DNA from: Deltaproteobacteria bacterium
Lineage (GTDB): Bacteria; Desulfobacterota; Syntrophia; Syntrophales; Smithellaceae
NCBI GenBank assembly: GCA_025361065.1
Contig: JANYAY010000050.1
Coordinates: 1-48,519 of the forward strand
Length of the DNA stretch: 48,519 bases
Direction: 5' to 3'
This document shows positions 35,270 through 43,882 of the stretch, piece by piece. Position numbers and translations under genes: made by a program. Within the stretch, counting starts at the first letter, position 1. The number at the start of each line of letters is the position of its first letter. The notes beneath the pieces were generated by a model. The model worked only from the letters and a program-made list of their open reading frames with translations, was not told the origin of the DNA and did not search any database.

Positions 35270-36603
35270 TGAATTATGCGCCTCATACGGAGGAAGACAT
35301 AGCCCAAATGGAAGCAGCTGTCGGCATTGCCGATGTCGAGGAGCTGTTTGCCGATATTCCCGCAAAATACCGCCTTGCGCAATTGCCGGATATTCCCGCG
35401 CCTCTCTCCGAGCAGGAAACGATAGCTCTCCTGAATGGTTTGAGCCGGAAAAATATTTTGCCGCATTTGACCTTGACCGGCGCCGGGGCTTACCATCATT
35501 TTATTCCGGCAGTTGTCGGACACATAATAAATCGCGCTGAATTTTACACGGCCTATACCCCTTATCAGGCTGAAATAAGCCAGGGTATCCTGCAGGCTAT
35601 CTACGAATACCAGACAATGATTGCGCATCTCACCGGGATGGAGATTGCCAATGCCTCGATGTATGACGGCGCTTCGGCCATGGCGGAAGCGGCCGTTCTT
35701 TCCGCTAAAACGCTGAACCGGTCCAAAATAATTATTGCCCGTTCCGTACACCCCGAATATCGGGCTGTTGTGCGCACTTACTGCTGGTCTAATAGCTATG
35801 AGGTCTGCGAAATACCGTTTAATCAAACCGGACAAATAGATCTGGATTTGCTCCAAAAAGAATTGGCGGAAAATGTGGCGGCCGTTCTGGTGCAGAGCCC
35901 CAATTTTTTCGGTGTAATTGAAGATATCGCTCCTCTTGCCGAGGCGGTTCATAGCTTTGGCGCAATGCTTGTTGCCGCTTTTACCGACGGGACGGCACTA
36001 GGCATTCTCAAACCGGCGGGAGAATCGGGGGCTGATTTTGTGGTGGGTGAGGGCCAGAGCTTCGGCAATCCGCTCAACTATGGCGGTCCTTATCTCGGAA
36101 TTTTTGCGGCCCGCGAAAAATTCCTGCGACGGATTCCCGGGCGGTTGGTTGGAGCCACTGTGGATAAAAACGGCCGGCGTGGTTTTGTTCTAACTTTGCA
36201 GACTCGTGAGCAGCATATCCGCCGGGAAAAGGCAACCTCCAACATCTGCTCCAATGAAGCTCTTTGCGCGCTGGCGGCCGGAGTATATCTCGCAACCTTA
36301 GGCAAAAATCTGCAAAAACTGGCCGCACTGAATGTTCAGAAAACACAGTATCTGAAAAAACAGCTCCTGGGGATTCCCGGCTGGAAAGAAGTGTTTACCG
36401 CACCGGTTTATAATGAGTTTGCCGTGAGTTGCCCTGATGCCCGCCTTGTTAATGAAAAACTAAAGAAAGAGGGGATCGTTGGCGCTTATGAATTGCCGAA
36501 AAGCTATCCCGAATTGAAAAACGCCCTGCTCTTTTGTGCTACGGAAATGGTTTCTAAAGAAGATATTGATCGGGTTGTGGATATAGTTAAAGGAGCTCTC
36601 TAA
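35269..36603 (+). CDS. gcvPA: Glycine dehydrogenase (decarboxylating) subunit 1
   Basis: 444 aa, N-terminal half of the split P protein. Landmarks: YAPHTEEDIAQM, GAGAYHHFIPAVV, YTPYQAEISQGILQAIYEYQT, IANASMYDGASAMAEA and CSNEALCALAA. With GcvPB it decarboxylates glycine and loads the H protein. Start and stop overlap its neighbours by one base or so, which suggests strict coupling. Confidence 0.96.
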   Translation: MNYAPHTEEDIAQMEAAVGIADVEELFADIPAKYRLAQLPDIPAPLSEQETIALLNGLSRKNILPHLTLTGAGAYHHFIPAVVGHIINRAEFYTAYTPYQAEISQGILQAIYEYQTMIAHLTGMEIANASMYDGASAMAEAAVLSAKTLNRSKIIIARSVHPEYRAVVRTYCWSNSYEVCEIPFNQTGQIDLDLLQKELAENVAAVLVQSPNFFGVIEDIAPLAEAVHSFGAMLVAAFTDGTALGILKPAGESGADFVVGEGQSFGNPLNYGGPYLGIFAAREKFLRRIPGRLVGATVDKNGRRGFVLTLQTREQHIRREKATSNICSNEALCALAAGVYLATLGKNLQKLAALNVQKTQYLKKQLLGIPGWKEVFTAPVYNEFAVSCPDARLVNEKLKKEGIVGAYELPKSYPELKNALLFCATEMVSKEDIDRVVDIVKGAL

Positions 36604-38045
36604 TGGAGTTGATTTTTGAAAAAAGCCGCCCCGGACGCGGCGCCGGATGTATTCCCGCAAGTGACGTAGCCGCAATAAATATTGAAGCCGTTATCGATCG
36701 GAAATATCTGCGTACGGAGCTCGATTTGCCCGAAGTGGCTGAAGTGGATTTGATCCGCCATTACACCAATTTGTCGCGGCGCAATTTCGGCCTTGATCTG
36801 GGCTTTTATCCCCTGGGTTCCTGCACTATGAAATACAATCCCAAAGTCAATGAAAACGCTGCCGCACTGCCCGGCTTTACCGGATTGCATCCTTATGCCG
36901 GCGATGAATGGGCACAGGGCAACCTGCAATTAATGGATGAGATGCAGCAGTACTTGTGTAATATTTTCGGCATGGCCGAATTCACGCTGCAGCCGGCAGC
37001 GGGCGCACACGGCGAGTTTGCCGGCATGATGATGATTAAAAAATATTTCGAGAAAAAGGGTGAAAAGCGCCATCGCATCCTTATTCCCGATGCCGCCCAC
37101 GGGACCAACCCGGCTTCCGGCGCCTTGTGTGGTTTTGAAACCGTAACTCTCCGTTCCAACAACGAAGGCGGTGTAGATATTGATCATCTGAAATCTTTGA
37201 TGACGGAAGATGTCGCCGCTCTGATGCTGACCAATCCCAACACACTGGGGTTATTTGAACGCAATATTGAAGAAGTCTCCCGTATTATTCATGAAAAAGG
37301 CGGACTGCTTTATGCCGACGGCGCCAATGCTAACGCATTCTTGGGCATAACCAGGCCGGGAGATTTGGGTTTCGATGTTATCCAGCTCAATCTGCACAAA
37401 ACTTTTTCCACGCCGCACGGCGGAGGAGGCCCCGGCAGTGGTCCGGTGGGAGTGGGTAAGGTGCTGGTAGATTATCTTCCTGTGCCGCGTATTGTCAAAA
37501 CAGACGATGGCTACCGGTGGTCGGAGGATTTTCCGTATTCCATCGGCCGGGTGCGGGCTTTCTACGGCAACTTCAATGTGATTGTCAAAGCCTATGCTTA
37601 CATTCGCTCGCTGGGTGCGGAAGGCCTGAAGCACGCCACACAAATGGCTGTGCTCAATGCCAATTACATCAAGGAAAAATTAAAACCATATTTTGATTTG
37701 CCTTACGATCGCGTCTGCATGCATGAATGTGTTTTTTCCGGTTCCCGTCAGGTCGAAGAAAATGGTATACACACTACTGACATTGCCAAAAGATTGATCG
37801 ATTTCGGCTATCATCCGCCGACGATTTACTTTCCGCTGATTGTTCCCGAAGCCATTATGATTGAACCAACGGAGACGGAAAGCAAAGAAACTCTGGATGC
37901 TTTCTGCCAGGCGATGATCATCATTTCCCGCGAGGCCAGGGAAAATCCTCAGCGGTTAAAAGACGCACCTTTGAGCACGGAGGTCAGCAGACTGGACGAA
38001 GTGCTGGCTGCCCGCAAACCGGATGTCTGCTGGAAAAAATCATAG
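36603..38045 (+). CDS. gcvPB: Glycine dehydrogenase (decarboxylating) subunit 2
   Basis: 480 aa, C-terminal half of the split P protein, carrying the PLP Lys in NLHKTFSTPHGGGGPG. Other landmarks: LGSCTMKYNPK, AAGAHGEFAGMMMI, PDAAHGTNPASG and DGANANAFLG. Last gcv gene; no gene for the L protein (dihydrolipoyl dehydrogenase) follows. A 126-base repeat unit separates it from lipA. Confidence 0.96.
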   Translation: MELIFEKSRPGRGAGCIPASDVAAINIEAVIDRKYLRTELDLPEVAEVDLIRHYTNLSRRNFGLDLGFYPLGSCTMKYNPKVNENAAALPGFTGLHPYAGDEWAQGNLQLMDEMQQYLCNIFGMAEFTLQPAAGAHGEFAGMMMIKKYFEKKGEKRHRILIPDAAHGTNPASGALCGFETVTLRSNNEGGVDIDHLKSLMTEDVAALMLTNPNTLGLFERNIEEVSRIIHEKGGLLYADGANANAFLGITRPGDLGFDVIQLNLHKTFSTPHGGGGPGSGPVGVGKVLVDYLPVPRIVKTDDGYRWSEDFPYSIGRVRAFYGNFNVIVKAYAYIRSLGAEGLKHATQMAVLNANYIKEKLKPYFDLPYDRVCMHECVFSGSRQVEENGIHTTDIAKRLIDFGYHPPTIYFPLIVPEAIMIEPTETESKETLDAFCQAMIIISREARENPQRLKDAPLSTEVSRLDEVLAARKPDVCWKKS

Positions 38046-38137
38046 TATCTTCACTCTGGATAAAGATTATGCGAATTATAAAAAATATCTACCGCTGCAT
38101 TTACCCTGATTGCCTGGTGTGAGAACATATGAATGAC

Positions 38138-38263
38138 GACCTCGTAAAAAGTGGGAAAAGCCTCAGAATCGTCATTCCGGCGAAAGCCGGAATCCAGATA
38201 TATCAAAGACTTACAAAACGCTGGACACCGGTTTTCACCGGTGTGACGGACTTTTTACGAGTC
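38138..38263. repeat. CTCGTAAAAA-bounded MITE-like unit, copy 2
   Basis: Ends GACCTCGTAAAAAG and CTTTTTACGAGTC are inverted copies. The interior has GTCATTCCGGCG/CGCCGGAAT-type and CACCGGT palindromes. It stops 4 bases before the lipA start codon, so lipA has lost any upstream ribosome site of its own. Confidence 0.82.
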
Positions 38264-38267
38264 CAAC

Positions 38268-39134
38268 ATGAATGAACGGCAACTAAAAACGAAACTACTC
38301 CGCAAGCCTCCCTGGTTAAAAGTACGTCTGCCTTACGCTGCCGAATGCCGGAAGATTAAAGCAACTCTGGCTCAGTTGAAACTCCATACTGTCTGTCAGG
38401 AAGCGGCTTGTCCCAATATTGCCGAATGTTTCGCCTCCGGTACGGCAACCTTTTTAATTCTTGGAAATATCTGTACGCGGCACTGCCTCTATTGCAATGT
38501 GCAACATGGCGAACCCCTGCCCATAGCGGAAAATGAAGTAGATCGTCTTTTAGCCGCTGTGCAGAAAATGGACTTGAAATATATCGTCGTCACTTCGGTA
38601 ACCCGTGATGATCTGCCGGACGGCGGCGCCGGAATTTTTGCCTACTGCATCAACAATTTACGCCAAGTTCGACCTGAGTGCAAAATTGAAGTATTGATTC
38701 CCGATTTTCAAGGCGACTTTCCGGCACTGGAAAAAGTGATTGCCGCTCATCCCGATGTTATCAACCACAATATGGAAACTGTAAAACCATTGTTCCCGCA
38801 TTTGCGTCCTTCGGGCAATTACAACATTTCGCTGGAACTCTTAAGCCGGATAGCAACATCTTCAGTTGTTGCCAAAAGCGGTTTTATGATCGGCTTTGGA
38901 GAAAGCAATGATGACATTCTCCGTCTGCTGGATGATCTGGCCGCTGTTTCCTGCGCGCGTCTGACTATCGGGCAATACCAGAGGCCGACGCTGAAACATT
39001 GGCCGGTTGCCAAATACTATCATCCTGACGAATTTGCCAGGTTAAAAGAAATTGCCTGTAAACTTGGATTTAAATATGTGGAGGCGGGCCCGCTGGTGCG
39101 CAGTTCCTACCACGCGGCACGGGCGGAGCTATAA
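38268..39134 (+). CDS. lipA: Lipoyl synthase
   Basis: Radical SAM enzyme that inserts two sulfurs into the octanoyl group on GcvH. 288 aa. The auxiliary cluster motif is CQEAACPNIAEC and the radical SAM motif CTRHCLYC; also VVTSVTRDDLPDGGA and MIGFGE. The N-terminal KPPWLKVRLP is the usual start region of LipA, so the ATG at 38268 is right although no Shine-Dalgarno sequence is visible. No lipB or lplA is in the window. Confidence 0.96.
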   Translation: MNERQLKTKLLRKPPWLKVRLPYAAECRKIKATLAQLKLHTVCQEAACPNIAECFASGTATFLILGNICTRHCLYCNVQHGEPLPIAENEVDRLLAAVQKMDLKYIVVTSVTRDDLPDGGAGIFAYCINNLRQVRPECKIEVLIPDFQGDFPALEKVIAAHPDVINHNMETVKPLFPHLRPSGNYNISLELLSRIATSSVVAKSGFMIGFGESNDDILRLLDDLAAVSCARLTIGQYQRPTLKHWPVAKYYHPDEFARLKEIACKLGFKYVEAGPLVRSSYHAARAEL

Positions 39135-39173
39135 AATAAGATTTGGCAGTCGCTGGAATGCAACTTTGCATTA

Positions 39174-39210
39174 TTATGTCATTGACATAAAAGGCCTTTC
39201 TATTTATATT
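39174..39210 (+). promoter_or_regulatory. Promoter with overlapping palindrome
   Basis: TTGACA (39182-39187), 17 bases, then TATATT (39205-39210): a good sigma-70 promoter for the following gene. The -35 lies inside TTATGTCATTGACATAA (39174-39190), an inverted repeat with the same TTATGTCA/TGACATAA half-sites as the fdh palindrome, but 1 base apart instead of 4. A repressor bound here would block the -35. Confidence 0.55.
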
Positions 39211-39272
39211 CCTAGTGGACAGACGGATATCTTATCCGGGCCGACAAAAGTATTATATGAGGAGATATTACG

Positions 39273-39659
39273 GTGGATAGTAAAAATGGGAAAAACAAAG
39301 CGAGTTGGAAATTACAGCTCGTCGGTATTGTGCTGGTGCCCATCATCGGCTTTATTTTTTATACCTGGGTTACACTCACCTGGAGTTTTTCCCGGGGCGA
39401 ACGGGCGGGTTATATTCAGAAGCTGTCCCAAAGCGGCTGGGTCTGTAAAACATGGGAAGGCGAAATGGCCATGGTAACAATGCCCGGCGCCATCCCGGAT
39501 AAATTCCTGTTCAGTATCCGGGACGATGAAGTGGCCAAACGCATTAACAAACTCGCCGGTAAACGGGTTGTTCTCGTTTATGAACAGCATAAAGGCATTC
39601 CGACGAGCTGCTTCGGCGATACACAATATTTTATTGTCGATGCCAAGCCAATTGAATAA
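39273..39659 (+). CDS. Conserved hypothetical single-pass membrane protein
   Basis: 128 aa starting at a GTG with GAGGAG 8 bases upstream. One membrane helix (LQLVGIVLVPIIGFIFYTW, residues 15-33), then a soluble part with GERAGYIQKLSQSGWVCKTWEGEM and VVLVYEQHKGIP. Homologues exist in several phyla and are sometimes labelled 6-phosphogluconate dehydrogenase, which the sequence does not support. It has its own promoter. Confidence 0.75.
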   Translation: MDSKNGKNKASWKLQLVGIVLVPIIGFIFYTWVTLTWSFSRGERAGYIQKLSQSGWVCKTWEGEMAMVTMPGAIPDKFLFSIRDDEVAKRINKLAGKRVVLVYEQHKGIPTSCFGDTQYFIVDAKPIE

Positions 39660-39751
39660 TAAAGTGAGAAAGCAAAATAATACTCTGCATTTTTGGGAGC
39701 ATTAAAACTATACAGTAGTCAAAGAAGGAAACAGGAAGGAGGAAGGAATTT

Positions 39752-40492
39752 ATGACAAAAATATTATTTTTATGCATGAGCTTAATCTTATTCTCCGCAA
39801 CGGAAGTTATGGCCGCAGATCAAAATATTACAACCGATAAAATCAAAACGACGCAGGGTGATCTGGCGATTACTTTTCTTGGTCATGGGTCAATTATGCT
39901 GTCGTTTGGCGGAAAGATTATCTACATTGATCCGGTGTCCCAGTATGCCGATTATTCCAACCTGCCGAAAGCGGATTTGATTCTTGTGACTCATGAGCAC
40001 GGCGATCATCTCGACCTCAAGACAATAGACACCGTCAAAACCGGCAAAACGTCATTAGTAATTACTCAGACCATCGCCGGGCAGATTGCAGGCGGAATCG
40101 TCCTGAAGAACGGCGATGAAAAAACCGTCCAGGGCTTCCGGATTGTAGCAGTGCCCGCATACAACCTTGTTAATATGCGCAGCCCCGGCGTTCCCTACCA
40201 TGCGAAAGGCACAGGTAACGGATATATTATCACTTTCGGAAACAAACGCCTGTATATTGCCGGGGATACGGAAAATACACCGGAAATGAAGAGCCTCAGA
40301 AGTATCGATATTGCCTTCCTGCCCATGAATCTTCCCTACACAATGACTCCGGAGATGGTTGCTGATGCCGCAAAATCTTTCCGGCCAGGGATTCTTTATC
40401 CTTACCATTACGGCAACACAGACACATCGAAGCTGATTGAACTGCTGCGAGACGAGAAAGATATTGAAGTGAGGATCCGAAAAATGATGTAA
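39752..40492 (+). CDS. Exported MBL-fold metal-dependent hydrolase (UlaG-like)
   Basis: 246 aa with a signal peptide (cleavage after VMAA). The metal motif is THEHGDHLD; further ligands are expected in the AGDTENT and the final YPYHYGN segments. The GHGSIMLSFGGKIIYIDPV opening is the UlaG/YtnP-like subgroup. The substrate is unknown. An AGGAGGAAGG site precedes the ATG. Followed at once by a MITE-like unit. Confidence 0.85.
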   Translation: MTKILFLCMSLILFSATEVMAADQNITTDKIKTTQGDLAITFLGHGSIMLSFGGKIIYIDPVSQYADYSNLPKADLILVTHEHGDHLDLKTIDTVKTGKTSLVITQTIAGQIAGGIVLKNGDEKTVQGFRIVAVPAYNLVNMRSPGVPYHAKGTGNGYIITFGNKRLYIAGDTENTPEMKSLRSIDIAFLPMNLPYTMTPEMVADAAKSFRPGILYPYHYGNTDTSKLIELLRDEKDIEVRIRKMM

Positions 40493-40497
40493 ACTAA

Positions 40498-40621
40498 CAG
40501 ACTGTTGAAAAAAGCCTATCTGCGGCGTTGCGCTCCGGTTTAGTCACTGCGGCCTACGCAAAAGTAGGCCTCATTCCTAAATCCTCGCGCGCCTTGCATA
40601 TAGACCTTTTTGAACAGTCTG
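40498..40621. repeat. 125-bp MITE-like unit, copy A1
   Basis: Ends CAGACTGTTGAAAAAAGCCT and TAGACCTTTTTGAACAGTCTG are inverted copies. The interior (TGCGGCGTTGCGCTCCGG, CCTCGCGCGCCTTGCAT) is almost the same in copy A2 (43617-43739) and partly in A3 (45876-45997). No coding capacity, no flanking transposase. Confidence 0.85.
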
Positions 40622-40674
40622 CTGCAGAACAAAGGGGGTAACATCCTGTTAACTGTTGGAAAGGAAGAGGAACC

Positions 40675-41244
40675 TTGCCTGAGATAAAGATCGGACAGCC
40701 GGTGGATATTGTCGTGGAACATGGTGTGATTAGATCGTCCTCGGTTCAGGATATTCTGGAAGACAGGATCGTTCTTTTGCAGATTGCGCCACCCCTTCCG
40801 GACAGTTATATCGATAAGACTATTATCGTAACATATTTAACATTGGCGGATCGGCGCATCCGGCGGGGTTTCCGGGCCAGGATCGTCGAGATGCGTGAGG
40901 GATATGTCACCGTCGGCCGGGGATTTCCGGTCATCATCGTCGAGCGCGTTTCGCCTTGCGATGTGTGCGACCTCCGGGTTCATGAGCGGCGCCGGCCTCA
41001 GCCGGAGATGAAGATCAAGCTTGGTGACGATTGCCTCGAAATCGTCGATATATCCGTCAGCGGCGCCCATCTTGTCCGGGCCGCCGGAAAAAGGGTGATC
41101 CTTAAAGTGGACGATACAATCCTTTTGACCATCCAGAACGGTGCTGATAAAAATGACAGGCAGGCCAGGATTATTCGCCTGTGGCATTCCAAAGGCGCTG
41201 ACGGCCCTGAACATCTGGCAGTAATTTTCACTTCTGAGATATAA
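40675..41244 (+). CDS. YcgR-like PilZ domain protein
   Basis: 189 aa with a TTG start after AAGGAAGAGG. The N-terminal 95 residues are a flagellar-brake-like (YcgR-N type) beta domain; the C-terminal PilZ has RVHERRRPQPEMKI and DISVSGAHL, both c-di-GMP contacts. No flagellar gene is near. It starts 53 bases after MITE copy A1 and ends 31 bases before larC. Confidence 0.82.
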   Translation: MPEIKIGQPVDIVVEHGVIRSSSVQDILEDRIVLLQIAPPLPDSYIDKTIIVTYLTLADRRIRRGFRARIVEMREGYVTVGRGFPVIIVERVSPCDVCDLRVHERRRPQPEMKIKLGDDCLEIVDISVSGAHLVRAAGKRVILKVDDTILLTIQNGADKNDRQARIIRLWHSKGADGPEHLAVIFTSEI

Positions 41245-41275
41245 TATGTCTGTTGTAACGTGAAGGGATTACTTG

Positions 41276-42490
41276 ATGAAGATATTATATTATGATTGTT
41301 TTGCCGGTATCAGCGGCGATATGAACCTGGGCGCAATGATTGATCTTGGTGTTGCTCCGGATTACCTGCTGGGCGAATTGAAAAAACTGAATATCGGGGA
41401 GTATGAGGTAAAAATTACCAAAGATCAGAGGAAGGGCATTACGGGAACCAGGGTCGAGGTCGTTGTGACTAACGATGTTCCTGACGGTAACGGTCATGAG
41501 TCTGGTGCGAGAACATTCAAAGACATCATCCATATTATCAACAAAAGTGATTTGTCCGAAAAAGTCCAGACTATCAGCCTCAATATATTCCGGCGGATTG
41601 CCGAGGCGGAAGGAAAAATTCACGGACACAATATAGACGATGTCCATTTTCATGAAATCGGAGCCGTCGATTCCATAGTTGACATTGTCGGCGCCGCGAT
41701 TTGTCTCGACTACCTCCGTCCGGACCGGATACTTTCTTCTCCTGTTGAGCTGGGCAGCGGTTTTGTCCGGTGCGCCCATGGAATTTTGCCTGTCCCGGCG
41801 CCGGCGACCGTAGAAATTCTCCTGGGTATTCCAGTAAAATCCGGCGCCGTTCCCCTGGAAACCACTACTCCTACCGGTGCGGCAATTCTGGCGGCTACCG
41901 TTGATACTTTTACGGAGGAGCTTCATTTCACGCCGCAGAAAATCGGTTACGGAATCGGCCACAGGGATACGGATATTCCGAATGTGCTGCGCGCTTACCT
42001 CGGAGAGATGCCGGGTGAAACGTTTGCGGGAGGTCCGGATGATACGGAAAAGCAGATGGCCCTTCTGGTGGAATGCAACATTGATGATATGAACCCGGAA
42101 ATGTATGAAGATGTGATGGATGCTCTTTTCGCGAAGGGGGCATACGATGTATTCCTTACCCCGATTATCATGAAAAAGTCCCGTCCGGCGATAAAGATCA
42201 GCGTTCTGTGTGCTGAGAGCAATAGGTGGGCTATGGAGGAGATTCTCTGGCTTTTCACCTCCACCTTCGGCCTTAGATTGCAGCGCGTATCTCGGTCCAT
42301 GCTGCAACGCGATTTCTCGACTTTGTCGACAAAATTCGGGGATGTCTCCATTAAAAATGGTTACTGGCAGGGTCGGAAAATCAAATCCAAGGCGGAGTAT
42401 GATGATTGCAGGAGATTGGCGAAGGAGAACGGCGTCAGCGTGAAAGAGATATATGATCTTATAATCCCGCTCACGCGGGACGAGCATTAA
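41276..42490 (+). CDS. larC: Nickel-pincer cofactor biosynthesis protein LarC
   Basis: CTP-dependent nickel insertase that completes the NPN cofactor. 404 aa, undivided (in Lactobacillus it is split in two frames). Landmarks: YYDCFAGISGDMNLGAMIDLG, HFHEIGAVDSIVDIVG, PVPAPATVEIL, TTTPTGAAIL, ECNIDDMNPEMYE and FLTPIIMKKSRPAIKISVL. The last codons (IPLTRDEH) lie in a repeat that recurs upstream of fdhA, so the C-terminus has been altered. The ATG at 41276 is preferred over the adjacent TTG. Confidence 0.95.
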   Translation: MKILYYDCFAGISGDMNLGAMIDLGVAPDYLLGELKKLNIGEYEVKITKDQRKGITGTRVEVVVTNDVPDGNGHESGARTFKDIIHIINKSDLSEKVQTISLNIFRRIAEAEGKIHGHNIDDVHFHEIGAVDSIVDIVGAAICLDYLRPDRILSSPVELGSGFVRCAHGILPVPAPATVEILLGIPVKSGAVPLETTTPTGAAILAATVDTFTEELHFTPQKIGYGIGHRDTDIPNVLRAYLGEMPGETFAGGPDDTEKQMALLVECNIDDMNPEMYEDVMDALFAKGAYDVFLTPIIMKKSRPAIKISVLCAESNRWAMEEILWLFTSTFGLRLQRVSRSMLQRDFSTLSTKFGDVSIKNGYWQGRKIKSKAEYDDCRRLAKENGVSVKEIYDLIIPLTRDEH

Positions 42491-42495
42491 TTCTC
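42463..42495. repeat. CCCGC/GCGGGACGAGC hairpin repeat in the larC 3' end
   Basis: AATCCCGC-N4-GCGGGACGAGC followed by ATTAATTCTC, the second copy of the element at 6197-6229. It encodes the final residues and stop of larC. A second small inverted repeat follows (ACGAGCGAGCTCGCGAGG). Confidence 0.7.
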
Positions 42496-42535
42496 ACGAG
42501 CGAGCTCGCGAGGTGGTTGATTCAGCCCGGGGAAT

Positions 42536-42818
42536 GAGACTGTGTCGCAATAGGAGAAAACAGCTTCAAAATTGTCATACCGGCGAAAGCCGGTATCCAG
42601 AAGTTGATGTAATTACTGGATTCCGTATCGCGCTTCACTTGTACGGAATGACAAAGAAAGTAATTACGACACAGTCTCGAAAATCGGTATCCAGAACTTA
42701 CTGATAATACTGGATTCCCCCGTATAGATTACGGGGCAGGCTCTTCGTCGCGCTACGCTGGAATATAATCCGGCGCATGCTGGGCGGAATGACGAAACGT
42801 GAATTGTGACACTGTCTC
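42536..42818. repeat. GAGACTGTGTCG-bounded units, one and a half copies
   Basis: 42536-42678 is complete: GAGACTGTGTCGCAATA at the left, ATTACGACACAGTCTC at the right, interior GTCATACCGGCGAAAGCCGG and its relatives. 42679-42818 is the right part of another (ends TTGTGACACTGTCTC). Together they fill the 376-base gap between larC and larB; nothing else is seen there. Confidence 0.8.
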
Positions 42819-42866
42819 TAATGCCGGGGTTACGTCAGATGATCAGGGAAAATAAGGAAGGTTTTT

Positions 42867-43616
42867 ATGGATGTCAATGAGGCGCGTTTGTTGCTGGAAA
42901 GTATCCGCGACAAAAAAATCGATATCGCCGAAGGTGTTTCCCGGCTGCAGACCATGTCTTATGCCGATCTGGGATGCGCGAAACTCGATATAAACCGGGA
43001 GCGCCGCGTTGGCTATCCCGAAGTGATCTATTGCCCGGGAAAAACAACCGAACAGGTAAAAACAATTGTTCGGGCAATGCTTTCTCTGGATTCGAACATC
43101 CTGGCCACGCGGGCCACGGAAGCATTGTATGAGGAGATAAGGCAGATATGTCCCGATGCCGCCTATAATACTCTCGCCAGGACTATCACCGTGCAGAAAA
43201 AGACAATGGAGACACCGGACAGTTATATTGCCGTCGTCACGGCGGGAACATCAGATCTGCCCGTTGCCGAGGAAGCCGCCGTTACCGCGGAGATTTTCGG
43301 CAATCGAGTGCAGAGGATTGTTGACGTCGGTGTGGCCGGTGTTCACCGCCTGTTTGACAAACTGGATATCATCCGGGGGGCTAAGGTGATCGTCGTTGCC
43401 GCCGGTATGGAAGGAGCTCTGCCCAGCGTCATCGGCGGACTCGTGGATAAACCGGTAATCGCCGTACCGACCAGTGTGGGCTATGGCGCAAGTTTTCAGG
43501 GAATCGCCGCTTTGTTGTCCATGCTCAACAGCTGCGCCGGCGGTGTTTGCGTAGTCAATATCGACAATGGTTTCGGTGCGGGGTATATGGCGAGCATGAT
43601 TAACAAGCTCAGATGA
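42867..43616 (+). CDS. larB: Nickel-pincer cofactor biosynthesis protein LarB
   Basis: Carboxylates and hydrolyses nicotinic acid adenine dinucleotide, the first step of NPN synthesis. 249 aa. The N-terminal part is LarB-specific (YADLGCAKLDINRERRVGYPEVIYCPGKTTEQ in two blocks), the C-terminal part a PurE-like carboxylase fold (VVTAGTSDLPVAEEAAVTAE, VVAAGMEGALPSVIGGLVDKPVIAVPTSVGYG). The stop is followed with no gap by MITE copy A2. Confidence 0.94.
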   Translation: MDVNEARLLLESIRDKKIDIAEGVSRLQTMSYADLGCAKLDINRERRVGYPEVIYCPGKTTEQVKTIVRAMLSLDSNILATRATEALYEEIRQICPDAAYNTLARTITVQKKTMETPDSYIAVVTAGTSDLPVAEEAAVTAEIFGNRVQRIVDVGVAGVHRLFDKLDIIRGAKVIVVAAGMEGALPSVIGGLVDKPVIAVPTSVGYGASFQGIAALLSMLNSCAGGVCVVNIDNGFGAGYMASMINKLR

Positions 43617-43739
43617 CAGACTGCTGAAAAAGGCCTATCTGCGGCGTTGCGCTCCGGTTTAGTCACTGCGACCTACGAAAAGTAGGCCTCATTCCTAAAT
43701 CCTCGCGCGCCTTGCATCTAGACCTTTTTGAGCAGTCTG
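43617..43739. repeat. 125-bp MITE-like unit, copy A2
   Basis: CAGACTGCTGAAAAAGGCCT to CTTTTTGAGCAGTCTG. It begins at the base after the larB stop codon. Same interior as A1 with a few changes. Confidence 0.85.
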
Positions 43740-43747
43740 TAAAAATT

Positions 43748-43867
43748 GGGGCTTCGGCAAAGGCTGTTGACCGGGAACGCAATCCCGTCAGGTCAGGGAG
43801 CGTAATATGAATGGGCCAAGTACCTTACCGGTAAAAGCCGCAGGATTTTACAAAAGGCTCCCGGCAG
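43748..43867 (+). ncRNA. Structured non-coding segment, class not recognised
   Basis: Contains several stems by eye: CGGGA-N6-TCCCG (43772-43787, extended by flanking GA/TC), GGGAGC (43796-43801) with GCTCCC (43857-43862) enclosing a palindromic TTACCGGTAA (43825-43834). The GGCAAAGGC and ACGCAA elements recall but do not match c-di-GMP-I or cobalamin riboswitches. No U-tract. The strand is a guess. It could also be part of a decayed repeat. Confidence 0.3.
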
Positions 43868-43882
43868 TTTACTCCGGTGCAT

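Noticed and set aside
38138-38263. CRISPR-like array
   Set aside because: The palindromes resemble repeats but there is no regular repeat-spacer pattern anywhere in the window.
41285-42487. Long open frame antisense to larC (about 400 codons)
   Set aside because: It is the reverse complement of a well-supported gene, has no recognisable domain and no ribosome site.
43748-43867. Signal recognition particle RNA or c-di-GMP riboswitch
   Set aside because: CTGTTGACC and GTCAGGTC resemble parts of SRP RNA, but the GGAAG/AGCAGCC core is absent. GGCAAA and ACGCAA recall a c-di-GMP-I aptamer, but the spacing and the tetraloop-receptor do not fit.
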